Origin: Azonexus fungiphilus
Lineage (GTDB): Bacteria > Pseudomonadota > Gammaproteobacteria > Burkholderiales > Rhodocyclaceae
Direction: 5' to 3'
Assembly: GCF_003634965.1 (NCBI RefSeq)
Contig: NZ_RBXP01000019.1
Location: 62,001 to 126,000 of the forward strand
DNA length: 64,000 nt
Shown here: positions 17,469-24,619 of the stretch, piece by piece
Layout: each line of letters opens with the position of its first letter
Numbering within the stretch: the first letter of the stretch is position 1
The notes under the pieces: generated by a model
Database searches by the model: none
The model's input: only the letters and a program-made list of their open reading frames with translations
Told to the model about the DNA's origin: nothing
Made by a program: the position numbers and the translations under genes

Positions 17469-17990
17469 TCAGCGGGATGTGTTCTTGATTTCCCGGGCTG
17501 CAGCAACCATTCCCTCCAACCAGTCCTGATGCCCGTTAATCATCGGGTTCGGTTTGGCTTGAGCAAGTGCCTGCGCCGGTTTACCGACTTGGGTTTCCTG
17601 GGTCAGGATGCGCACACGGCCACCTGAGAGTTCCTCAATCAACCAGGCATGATGAACATCCAGGCGATCTTCCGGTGTCGAGCCGGCCCAGCCATGCCAA
17701 GCAATGCGAGCCGCTTGTCCGACAACCGGCGGCACATGTTCGACCACCTTGGCCTCAACAGGAAAACCAAAGGTTTCGAAGTAGAAGCGGTCGCCGTTTG
17801 CCAGTTCCGGGCCTTTGCCATCGTAAAAGCGTGTATTGGCGGAGTTGGCGTAGTAAGTCGGCCAGAGGTGCGGCGTATTCAGCAAGGGCCATAGTTCCTC
17901 GACGCTCAATCCGGTGACGATGACTTCGTTGGAGCAGTAGTTGTCGGTAAAGCCGGGAACGTAGCCTGCAGGCCAGAGAATGTCGCTCAT
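17469..17990 (-). CDS. SRPBCC-fold (START/Bet v1-like) protein
   Basis: 173 residues from the ATG at 17990 (MSDILWPAGYVPGFTDNYCS), preceded by an AGGAA ribosome site. The segment SVEELWPLLNTPHLWPTYYANSAN and the later YFETFGFPVEAKVVEHVPP are typical of polyketide-cyclase/SRPBCC domains that bind hydrophobic ligands. No catalytic residue can be assigned. It is first in the three-gene minus-strand set and divergent from the LysR gene at 18100, its likely regulator. Confidence 0.82.
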   Translation of the reverse strand: MSDILWPAGYVPGFTDNYCSNEVIVTGLSVEELWPLLNTPHLWPTYYANSANTRFYDGKGPELANGDRFYFETFGFPVEAKVVEHVPPVVGQAARIAWHGWAGSTPEDRLDVHHAWLIEELSGGRVRILTQETQVGKPAQALAQAKPNPMINGHQDWLEGMVAAAREIKNTSR

Positions 17991-18099
17991 GATATTTCCT
18001 CGATTCGATGAAGTAGTTGACGAGACGCACTGTACTTTCAACATCGTTTCGAATAAATCACCTTAAACTCACATTATTTATTACATCAACGAACAAGTG

Positions 18100-19032
18100 A
18101 TGCGAACATTTGATACGACCCAGGTCGGTAGCATTGAGCTCTTTTGCAAGGCCGCCGAGTTAGGCAGCTTTTCCGCCGCGGCGGAAACCCTGGGGCTGAC
18201 GCCGGCCTCGGTCAGCCGGTCCATAAAGCGCCTCGAAGAACGCCTGGGGGTAAGGCTTTTCTCGCGGACAACGCGCAACGTGCGGCTGACGGCTGAAGGC
18301 GAGCTTTACTGGCAGGAGTGCCGCCAAGCATTGGAGCAGATTGCAGCGGCAGAACGGGCGATTACGGGGAATCAAAAAGTGCCGAGTGGTTTGCTGCGCA
18401 TCAGTGTCGGTACGCTCTACGCCAATTACCGTTTGCTCCCGATGCTTCACCATTTCACGACGGCCTATCCGCAAATCGAGTTGGAGCTCAGTTTGTCGAA
18501 CCGGGTCGCCGACATCGTCGATGAGGGTTACGACCTGGCCATCCGCATCGGCACACCTCAAGATTCAAGACTGATTGCGCACAAACTTGAAGATGCGACG
18601 GTTGGCATCTTCGCCACACCGGGCTATCTTGCCCGGCGAGGGGTGCCGCAAAGTCTTGACGACCTTGCATCACACGACTGCCTGCAATTCATCTTGCCGA
18701 CAACGGGTCGTCCCATGCCCTGGATACTGAGCATGCCGGATGGCAAGGAACTGGACTACACCTTCCGCAGTCGTTTTCGTCTGCTTGATGACGCATTCGG
18801 TTGCATCAGCTGGGGCAATGCAGGCGGTGGTTTGTTCCAGACCTATCACTTCATTGCCGGGCCAGCCGTTGCCAGGGGCGAACTGGTCGAGGTACTTCAA
18901 CCGTATGGCGGACGCTCCCGGCAGTTCTCCGTGACCTATCCTCAAAACCGGCACTTGTCCGCAAGGGTTCGGGCATTTGTCGATTTCATGCTGGAGCAAC
19001 TGCGTTTTTCGGCCGCCCCCAATCCGCGATGA
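18100..19032 (+). CDS. LysR-family transcriptional regulator
   Basis: 310 residues. The N-terminal winged HTH includes FCKAAELGSFSAAAETLGLTPASVSRSIKRLE, and the effector domain covers about 95-300 (LLRISVGTLYANYRLLPML onward). It is divergent from the SRPBCC/dehydrogenase/ene-reductase set across a 109 bp A+T-rich intergenic region, the usual arrangement for a LysR activator and its target. A GTG lies directly before the ATG used here. Composition matches its low-G+C neighbours. Confidence 0.9.
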   Translation: MRTFDTTQVGSIELFCKAAELGSFSAAAETLGLTPASVSRSIKRLEERLGVRLFSRTTRNVRLTAEGELYWQECRQALEQIAAAERAITGNQKVPSGLLRISVGTLYANYRLLPMLHHFTTAYPQIELELSLSNRVADIVDEGYDLAIRIGTPQDSRLIAHKLEDATVGIFATPGYLARRGVPQSLDDLASHDCLQFILPTTGRPMPWILSMPDGKELDYTFRSRFRLLDDAFGCISWGNAGGGLFQTYHFIAGPAVARGELVEVLQPYGGRSRQFSVTYPQNRHLSARVRAFVDFMLEQLRFSAAPNPR

Positions 19033-19156
19033 ACAAGCAATGACCACTTCCGGCCAAATAACGGTCGATGCCCGGTTGAGTTTGCGAAGGACAGCAAAGG
19101 GTCGATTCCCGCCAATCAAGCTGTCACAACGCGCCCCAGCCACTTCAACTTCTCGG

Positions 19157-19201
19157 GAAATTCCGCAAATTTCACGGTCGACCGCAAAATCCGGGTATTT
19201 C
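19157..19201. repeat. Imperfect palindrome, second copy of the GGTCGACC / AAATCCGGG element
   Basis: The core CACGGTCGACCGCAAAATCC is closely similar to the element at 15345, with A+T-rich arms GGAAATTCCG and CGGGTATTTC that pair imperfectly. It lies between the convergent LysR gene and the Fe-S oxidoreductase and touches the latter's stop codon. Confidence 0.65.
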
Positions 19202-20543
19202 AGCTGTCCAGCGCCTGCGCCAGCAGCACCGCCACATGCACCGCCTGACGGCCGCTGCCGTCGGCGATCTGGTGGCGGCAGGAGAAGCCGTCGGCGACGA
19301 TGAGGGTGTCGGCGCTGGCGGCGCGGATTGCCGGCAGTAGTGCGAGTTCGGCCATGGCCAGCGAGGCGTCGTGGTGTTCGGCTTCCAGCCCGAAGCTGCC
19401 GGACATGCCGCAGCAACTGGCGTCGATGATCTCGAATTCGAAATCGGGTATCCAGCCGAGCACCTTCCTGACCGACTTCATCGCGCCGAAGGCCTTCTGG
19501 TGGCAGTGGCCATGCACCAGCGCCCGACCGCCGGGAATCGGCTTGAGGTCGAGCTTCAGGCCCTTGTTGCCTTCGCGCATCAGGAATTCCTCGAAGAGGA
19601 AGGCCTGTTTCGAGAGCTGACCGACGTCGGGGCCGAGGCCGAGGCTGTAGAACTCGTCGCGCAGCGCCAGCAGGCAGGACGGTTCGAGGCCGACGATGGG
19701 GGTGCCGGCGGCCAGCGCCGGGGCGAGCGCGGCCATGACCCGGCGCGCTTCGACCCTGGCTTCCTCGACCATGCCTTGCGACAGGTAGGTGCGGCCGCAG
19801 CATAGCGGGCGTTCGGGTTCGCCGTCGGTTTTTGCCGGTTCGAGCAGGTCGACCGTAAAACCCGCGGCGCGCAGCACTTTCAGCGCGGCAGCGGCGATTT
19901 CCGGCGTGTAGTAATGGGTGAAGGTATCGACGAAGAGCACCACCTTGCCGCGCTCGCCGCTCAATGGCGGGGTGTCGGCCTGGAAGCCGGCTGCTACGAT
20001 TTCCGGAATCGGCCGCCGCGCCGAGATGCCGAGCCAGCGCTCGGCGAGCTTCGCCAGCCAGGGCGAAGTGTTGCGCCAGCGCACCAGCGCCTGCAGCGTC
20101 GGCCGCCATTCGTGCAGCCAGCGCGGCAGCGCGCCGAACAGCCGGGCCCGGCGCGTTACGCCCAGGCGCTCGTTCTTCTGCGCCAGGTATTCGGTCTTGA
20201 TCAGCGTCATGTCGACCGCGCTCGGGCATTCCTTCTTGCAGCCCTTGCACGACACGCAGAGGTCCATCGCGGCGGCGAGGTCGGGGTGGGCGAAAGGGTC
20301 GTCGCCGAGTTCGCCGTTCAAGGCCGCCTTGAACGCCTTGACCCGGGCGCCGGTCGAATGTGCCGGGTCGTGCGTGATGCGGTAGCTCGGGCACATCACG
20401 CCCTTGCCGTCGCGCTGGCACTGATGGTTGTTCATGCACACCGCCACCGCCTTGGCGTAGTTGCCGCCGGTGGCGGGAATGCCGGCGTAGGCGTCGCCAA
20501 CGCCGTAGGTGTCGTAGGCCGACCAGTCGAGATGGGTTTTCAT
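19200..20543 (-). CDS. Stand-alone Fe-S oxidoreductase (CCG-domain, GlpC/HdrB-like)
   Basis: 447 residues. Two Fe-S regions: an unusual first one, CMNNHQC...VMCPSYRIT (about 37-58), and a canonical CVSCKGCKKECPSAVDM (about 100-116). Two cysteine-rich CCG-type domains follow, with RPLCCGRTY and SCCGMSGSFG plus paired GHCHQKAF and PSCLLALRDEF. This layout is the C-terminal half of the YdiJ-type FAD-linked dehydrogenase/Fe-S fusions, here without the FAD half. A TTG at 20555 would add four residues, but the ATG at 20543 is better. A sigma-54 promoter and a NifA site lie immediately upstream, so it is probably expressed during nitrogen fixation; the electron partner is unknown. Confidence 0.85.
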   Translation of the reverse strand: MKTHLDWSAYDTYGVGDAYAGIPATGGNYAKAVAVCMNNHQCQRDGKGVMCPSYRITHDPAHSTGARVKAFKAALNGELGDDPFAHPDLAAAMDLCVSCKGCKKECPSAVDMTLIKTEYLAQKNERLGVTRRARLFGALPRWLHEWRPTLQALVRWRNTSPWLAKLAERWLGISARRPIPEIVAAGFQADTPPLSGERGKVVLFVDTFTHYYTPEIAAAALKVLRAAGFTVDLLEPAKTDGEPERPLCCGRTYLSQGMVEEARVEARRVMAALAPALAAGTPIVGLEPSCLLALRDEFYSLGLGPDVGQLSKQAFLFEEFLMREGNKGLKLDLKPIPGGRALVHGHCHQKAFGAMKSVRKVLGWIPDFEFEIIDASCCGMSGSFGLEAEHHDASLAMAELALLPAIRAASADTLIVADGFSCRHQIADGSGRQAVHVAVLLAQALDS

Positions 20544-20554
20544 GAAACGGGTCA

Positions 20555-20570
20555 AGCAAGACGAACGCCA
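20555..20570 (-). promoter_or_regulatory. Sigma-54 promoter of the Fe-S oxidoreductase
   Basis: Minus strand TGGCGTTCGTCTTGCT keeps TGGC and TTGCT in exact register. The predicted transcription start is about 20544, one base before the ATG at 20543, implying a nearly leaderless mRNA or a start slightly downstream. Confidence 0.75.
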
Positions 20571-20613
20571 GCGAAAAAACCCGGCAAATCAAAGAACTGT
20601 TAGGCACCGGCCT

Positions 20614-20629
20614 TGTCAGTTTGGCGACA
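20614..20629 (-). promoter_or_regulatory. NifA upstream activator site for the Fe-S oxidoreductase
   Basis: Plus strand TGTCAGTTTGGCGACA (TGT-N10-ACA), 43 bp from the promoter at 20555-20570, the same gap as at nifN and the FeSI operon. The site is also an inverted repeat followed on the plus strand by eight T residues. Confidence 0.75.
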
Positions 20630-20642
20630 AGCGATTTTTTTT

Positions 20643-20670
20643 GTAAGAAACCCGGCCCCGGCGCCGACCA
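20643..20670 (+). promoter_or_regulatory. Candidate ECF-sigma promoter of the hvf operon
   Basis: GTAAGA and CGACCA separated by 16 bp resemble the GTAACC-N16-CGAA type used by ECF factors of bufferin operons such as Caulobacter SigF. It would start transcription about 40 nt before hvfA. The ECF factor encoded at the end of this operon is the obvious candidate. Confidence 0.4.
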
Positions 20671-20717
20671 AGCAGCAGGCAGGATTTCTGCCCTTACCCA
20701 CCACAATGGAGATCAAC

Positions 20718-21029
20718 ATGAAAAAGCAGACCCTCACCTCGCTGGCCATCGGTTCCGCCTTCGCTGCCGTCGCCCTGACCCCGGTCGCCCATGCTGCCGA
20801 CAACCCCTTCGCCGCCAAGCAGCTGAACGCCGGCTACCAGCTGGCCCAGGCCGACACCAAGGGCAAGGAAGGCAAATGCGGCGAAGGCAAGTGTGGTGCC
20901 GAGAAGAAGGCGGCCGACAAGAAAAAGGACGGCAAGTGTGGCGAAGGCAAGTGCGGCGCCGACAAGAAGCCGGCCGACAAGAAAAAGGACGGCAAGTGCG
21001 GCGAAGGCAAGTGCGGCGCCAGCAAGTAA
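20718..21029 (+). CDS. hvfA: HvfA-type copper-binding RiPP precursor (bufferin-like)
   Basis: 103 residues. A Sec signal peptide (KKQTLTSLAIGSAFAAVALT, cleavage after VAHA about residue 26) is followed by a spacer and three near-identical Lys-rich repeats, each with a pair of GKCG units (EGKCGEGKCG, then twice DGKCGEGKCG), six Cys in all. EGKCG motifs are the substrate of MNIO enzymes, which turn the Cys into thiooxazole/oxazolone-type groups that bind copper in the periplasm. The ATG at 20718, with GGAG about 10 nt upstream, gives the signal peptide; the frame is open further upstream but lacks a sensible start. Its modifying enzymes HvfB and HvfC follow. Confidence 0.92.
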   Translation: MKKQTLTSLAIGSAFAAVALTPVAHAADNPFAAKQLNAGYQLAQADTKGKEGKCGEGKCGAEKKAADKKKDGKCGEGKCGADKKPADKKKDGKCGEGKCGASK

Positions 21030-21045
21030 GCCGTTTTGCCTGACC

Positions 21046-21068
21046 GGGCCGGCGGCGCTCGCCGGCCC
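21046..21068 (+). other. Strong hairpin between hvfA and the rest of its operon
   Basis: GGGCCGGCG and CGCCGGCCC form a perfect 9 bp stem with a 5-nt loop just after the hvfA stop. There is no T run, so it is more likely a stability or partial-attenuation element keeping the precursor transcript more abundant than the enzyme genes. Confidence 0.6.
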
Positions 21069-21086
21069 ATGACCTAGGAAATCCCG

Positions 21087-21620
21087 ATGACGCAATCCCT
21101 GATTCCCCGCCAGCCGGTGCCGGCGCTCGATGTACCGCAACTCTCCGGCAACCGCCTCAAGCTGGTCTTCAACGAGGCGCCGGCCTTCACGCTGCTGGTC
21201 TTCTACCGCGGCTACCACTGCCCGCTGTGCCGCACCTACCTGAGCGAACTGAACCGCCTGCACGACGATTTCGTCGCCCGCGGCGTCATCGTCAAGGTGC
21301 TCTCCTCGGATACCGAGGAACGCGCCCGCCGCGCCGCCGACGAATGGTCGCTCGACAAGCTCGACCTCGGCTACGGCCTGAGCGAGGCCGATGCCCGCGC
21401 CTGGGGCCTGTACATTTCCACCGGCCGCGGCCTGACCTCGACCGGCGTCGAGGAACCAGCGCGCTTTTCCGAGCCCGGCGTCTTCCTGATCCGCCCCGAT
21501 CTCACCCTTTACTGGGCCAATGTCCAGACCATGCCCTTCGCCCGGCCGCACTTCAAGGACATGCTCGGCGCCATCGACTTCGTCGTCGCCAAGGACTACC
21601 CGGCGCGCGGAGAAGCCTGA
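21087..21620 (+). CDS. Peroxiredoxin-like (AhpC/TSA) thioredoxin-fold protein
   Basis: 177 residues with FYRGYHCPLCRTYLSEL (about 35-52), a CxxC at the position of the peroxidatic Cys of AhpC/TSA proteins. No signal peptide, so probably cytoplasmic. It sits between the precursor hvfA and hvfB, and its stop overlaps the hvfB ATG (ATGA), tying it to the pathway. It may keep the precursor's cysteines reduced before modification or defend against copper-linked peroxide; both are inference. Not all hvf/bufferin operons contain such a gene. Confidence 0.82.
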   Translation: MTQSLIPRQPVPALDVPQLSGNRLKLVFNEAPAFTLLVFYRGYHCPLCRTYLSELNRLHDDFVARGVIVKVLSSDTEERARRAADEWSLDKLDLGYGLSEADARAWGLYISTGRGLTSTGVEEPARFSEPGVFLIRPDLTLYWANVQTMPFARPHFKDMLGAIDFVVAKDYPARGEA

Positions 21621-22462
21621 TGAACCCCCGCCCGCCGCACGGCGCCGGCCTCGGTTTCCGGCGCGAACTGATCGCCCCGCTGCAGGCCGGCGTGCCGGCA
21701 GCCATCGATTTCTTCGAACTGGCACCCGAGAACTGGGCCGGCATGGGCGGGCGCTCGGTGCGGCAACTGCGCGAATTCAGCGAACGCTACCCCTTCGTCT
21801 GCCACGGCCTGTCGTTGTCGCTGGGCGGCAGCGGGCCGCTCGACGAGGCGCTGCTCCACCGCACCCGCGATTTCATGCGCGAACACGGGATGACGCTGTA
21901 CACCGAACACCTGTCGTGGTGCGCCGACGACCGCCAGCTCTACGACCTGCTGCCGATCCCGCAGACCGAGGCAGCGGTACGCTGGACCGCCGAACGCATC
22001 TTGCGCGCGCAGGACATCCTCGGCCGGCAGATCGGCATCGAGAATGCCTCGACCTACATCGAGCCGCCCGGCGCCGAGATGAACGCCGCCGAATTCATCA
22101 GCGCCGTGGTCGAGGCCGCCGACTGCCTGCTCCACCTCGACGTGAACAACATCTACGTCAACAGCCGCAACTTCGGCTTCGACGCACACGCCTTCCTCGC
22201 CGCGCTGCCGCTGGCACGCACCTGCTACGTCCATGTCGCCGGCCACTACGTCGAGCCTGACGGGCTGATCATCGACACCCACGGCGCGCCGGTGATCGAC
22301 CCGGTGTGGACGCTGCTCGCCGACGCCTACGCACGCATCGGCGGCGAGGTGCCGACGTGCCTTGAACGCGACTTCAATTTTCCCGATCTGGCGGCGTTGA
22401 CCGTCGAAGTCGACACCATCGCCCGGCTGCAGGCCGCGGCAAAGCAGCGCAAGGCGGCCTGA
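21620..22462 (+). CDS. hvfB: HvfB/BufB-type MNIO enzyme (DUF692 family)
   Basis: 280-residue TIM-barrel multinuclear non-heme iron-dependent oxidative enzyme that modifies Cys residues of HvfA. Metal-ligand patterns of the family are visible: FFELAPENW near residue 30, CHGLSLSLGGSGP about 65, TEHLSW about 95, IENASTYI about 140, LHLDVNNIYVNSRN about 175 and YVHVAGHYV about 205, with LERDFNFPD near the C-terminus. The start overlaps the preceding stop as ATGA, and hvfC begins 2 bp after its stop. Confidence 0.95.
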   Translation: MNPRPPHGAGLGFRRELIAPLQAGVPAAIDFFELAPENWAGMGGRSVRQLREFSERYPFVCHGLSLSLGGSGPLDEALLHRTRDFMREHGMTLYTEHLSWCADDRQLYDLLPIPQTEAAVRWTAERILRAQDILGRQIGIENASTYIEPPGAEMNAAEFISAVVEAADCLLHLDVNNIYVNSRNFGFDAHAFLAALPLARTCYVHVAGHYVEPDGLIIDTHGAPVIDPVWTLLADAYARIGGEVPTCLERDFNFPDLAALTVEVDTIARLQAAAKQRKAA

Positions 22463-22464
22463 AC

Positions 22465-23193
22465 ATGGAATTCCAGCGTTTCCAGCACGCCTTCGCCAAC
22501 CACCTGCGCGACCCGCGCCGCGCCCCCCGCCCGGTCGGCGTGCCGGCGCGCGGCATGGCCGTGTATCAGGAACTGGTCGGCAACAACCTGCAGGGCTTCG
22601 TCGACAGCGCCTTCCCGGTCTGCCGCGCCATCCTCGGCGAAGCACGCTGGCAACGCCTGGGGCGTCGCTTCCGCCGCGACTGGCCGCTGCAGACACCATG
22701 GTTCCGCGAAATCCCGCGCGAGTTCGTACACTTCCTGGCGCAGACGCCGGGTCTGCGCCTGCCGCGCTGGCTGCCGGAACTGGCGCATTACGAATGGGTC
22801 GAGCTGGCCGCCGACATCGCCGACGCAGCAATCCCGCCGCACGATCCGGCCGGCGACCTGCGCCACGGCACGGTCGTCCTCAACCCGGTGCTGTTCAACC
22901 TCGCCTACGCCTGGCCGGTGCACCGCATCGGCCCCGACTGGCGGCCGCGCAAGGGGCAGGCAACGCAGTTGCTGGTCTACCGCGATGCCGACGACGTCGT
23001 CCGCTTCAGCGAAACCAACCCGGTCACCGCCCGCCTGCTCGCGCTGCTGGCCGCAAGCCCGCAAAGCGGCCAGGCCGCGGCACGACAGATCGCCGCCGAA
23101 CTGCAACACGCCGACCCCGAGCGGCTGGTCGATTTCGGCGTCGAGCTGCTCGCCGACCTGCGCCGGCAAGGCATCGTGCTCGGCACGCTGTAA
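22465..23193 (+). CDS. hvfC: HvfC/BufC-type partner protein (DUF2063 family)
   Basis: 242 residues. The N-terminal DUF2063 domain starts with FQRFQHAFANHLRDP and contains ARGMAVYQELVGNNLQGFVDSAFPVCRAILGE; the C-terminal part is an RRE-like domain that delivers the HvfA/BufA precursor to the MNIO enzyme. The pairing with DUF692 is diagnostic of these pathways. It is 2 bp from hvfB, followed by a 51 bp gap to the DoxX gene. Confidence 0.93.
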   Translation: MEFQRFQHAFANHLRDPRRAPRPVGVPARGMAVYQELVGNNLQGFVDSAFPVCRAILGEARWQRLGRRFRRDWPLQTPWFREIPREFVHFLAQTPGLRLPRWLPELAHYEWVELAADIADAAIPPHDPAGDLRHGTVVLNPVLFNLAYAWPVHRIGPDWRPRKGQATQLLVYRDADDVVRFSETNPVTARLLALLAASPQSGQAAARQIAAELQHADPERLVDFGVELLADLRRQGIVLGTL

Positions 23194-23244
23194 GTTTTTG
23201 TCCCCCTGCTCCGACCAAGGAACAAACGCCAACGGAGCCCGACC

Positions 23245-23757
23245 ATGTACCACGTCCTCACCACCCTCACCCACCGCCTGCTCGCCGGGCTCGACCTGAT
23301 CGGCCTCTGGCTCGGCCTGCTCTCGCTGCGCCTCGTGCTCGGCTGGGAGTATTTCGAAGCCGGCCGCGAGAAATTCCTCGGCGAGAACTGGTTTGCCGAC
23401 ATCCAGGAACGCTTTCCCTTTCCGTTCGACACCATCCCGGCCGACCTGAGCTGGCAGCTGGCCACCGGGTTCGAGCTGGTCGGCGGCATCGCCCTGGTGC
23501 TTGGCCTGGCCACGCGTTTCTTCTCGCTGTCGCTGATCGTCCTCACCGTCGTCGCCATCCTCAGCGTGCACTGGCCGGAGAGCTGGCAGACGCTGGCCGA
23601 ACTGGGCCAAGGCTATGTCATCACCGACGACGGCCACGGCAACTTCAAGCTGCCGGCGATCTTCCTGGCGATGCTGCTGCCGCTCCTCCTGCTCGGCCCC
23701 GGTTGCCTCTCGCTCGACCACTGGCTGCGCCGGCGGACGACGGGAGACGTCGCTTGA
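23245..23757 (+). CDS. hvfX: HvfX, DoxX-family membrane protein
   Basis: 170 residues with about four transmembrane helices and the DoxX signature [23 protein letters not shown] (about 27-50) and [20 protein letters not shown]. DoxX proteins regularly accompany MNIO/DUF2063 pairs, perhaps handling electrons or the precursor at the membrane; the exact role is unknown. A GGAGC ribosome site lies about 10 bp upstream. The sigma-factor gene overlaps its stop as TTGA. Confidence 0.9.
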   Translation: MYHVLTTLTHRLLAGLDLIGLWLGLLSLRLVLGWEYFEAGREKFLGENWFADIQERFPFPFDTIPADLSWQLATGFELVGGIALVLGLATRFFSLSLIVLTVVAILSVHWPESWQTLAELGQGYVITDDGHGNFKLPAIFLAMLLPLLLLGPGCLSLDHWLRRRTTGDVA

Positions 23758-24392
23758 GCTACCATCGGGCGCATCCGCGTCCGGCCAGGGAGCCCGCCAT
23801 CGTCACCGCCGCCATCATCGACGACGCCTTCGTCAGCCAGGTCCGCCGCGACATGCTCGCCTTCGCCCAACTCCAGCTGCGCGACGCCGCGCTGGCCGAG
23901 GATGCCGTCCAGGAGGCACTGACCGCGGCGCTCACCGGCGGCCGCGACTTTGCAGGCCGCTCGGCGCTGAAGACCTGGGTCTTCGGTATCCTCCGCCACA
24001 AGATCGTCGACCTGATCCGCCAGCAAGCGCGGACGACGCCGATCTCGGCCTTCGGTGGCGATGACGACGACCTCGACCAGGCCTTCGACACGCTGTTCCG
24101 GGAAAACGCCCACTGGCAGCCGGCGCATCGCCCGGCACAATGGCTAGACCCCGAGGCTTCGCTGCAGGAAAAACATTTCTGGTCGGTGTTCGACGCCTGC
24201 CTGACGCACCTGCCGAAGAACACCGCCCGCGTCTTCATGATGCGCGAGTTCCTCGAACTCGATACCGCCGAGGTCTGCGCCGCGGCCGGAATCAGCACCA
24301 GCAACTGCCACGTCATCCTGCACCGGGCGCGCAGCGCCCTGCGCGGCTGCCTCGAAAAAAGCTGGTTCGTCGCCGGAGAACGTCCATGCTGA
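23754..24392 (+). CDS. ECF-type RNA polymerase sigma factor
   Basis: 212 residues from a TTG overlapping the hvfX stop; no ATG lies before the sigma-2 domain. Region 2 includes [27 protein letters not shown] and [21 protein letters not shown]. Region 4 includes [23 protein letters not shown] and a following HTH ([21 protein letters not shown]). Sigma factors of this group often sit at the end of DoxX/bufferin operons with a small zf-HC2 anti-sigma factor, so it likely controls the hvf operon in response to metal or sulfur stress. Confidence 0.9.
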   Translation: MSYHRAHPRPAREPAIVTAAIIDDAFVSQVRRDMLAFAQLQLRDAALAEDAVQEALTAALTGGRDFAGRSALKTWVFGILRHKIVDLIRQQARTTPISAFGGDDDDLDQAFDTLFRENAHWQPAHRPAQWLDPEASLQEKHFWSVFDACLTHLPKNTARVFMMREFLELDTAEVCAAAGISTSNCHVILHRARSALRGCLEKSWFVAGERPC

Positions 24393-24613
24393 ACTGCAAG
24401 CAAGCCACCCGCCGCATGTCGGAAGCCGAGGATCGTCCGCTCGACCTCGGCGAGCGCCTCGAACTCGGCCTGCACCTGGCGATGTGCCAGGGCTGCCGCA
24501 ACTACCGCCGCCACCTGCGCGTACTGCGCACCGCCTGCCGCGGATATCGCGAGCAACTGCTGGGCGGCGAAGCCGGCGAGGCTGCCCGCTCCGAACCGCC
24601 ATCCGGACGCTGA
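24386..24613 (+). CDS. Small zinc-finger (zf-HC2) putative anti-sigma protein
   Basis: 75 residues, starting inside the last codons of the sigma gene (ATGCTGA overlap). It has the zf-HC2 arrangement: [18 protein letters not shown], then HLAMCQGCRNYRRHL (H-x3-C-x2-C, about 30-38). There is no transmembrane segment, unlike classic RsgI/RseA types, so it would be a cytoplasmic sensor holding the sigma factor. Partnership with the overlapping sigma gene is inferred from position. Confidence 0.85.
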   Translation: MLNCKQATRRMSEAEDRPLDLGERLELGLHLAMCQGCRNYRRHLRVLRTACRGYREQLLGGEAGEAARSEPPSGR

Positions 24614-24619
24614 GCGGCG

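Noticed and set aside
20595..20620. Plus-strand AGGCACCGGCCTTGTC as a sigma-54 promoter for hvfA
   Set aside because: The -12 GC is replaced by GT and the match overlaps the NifA-like site; the minus-strand element is much better.
20868..21020. Tandem repeats that could look like a CRISPR or minisatellite
   Set aside because: They are in frame and encode the paired GKCG units of the HvfA precursor, explaining the periodicity.
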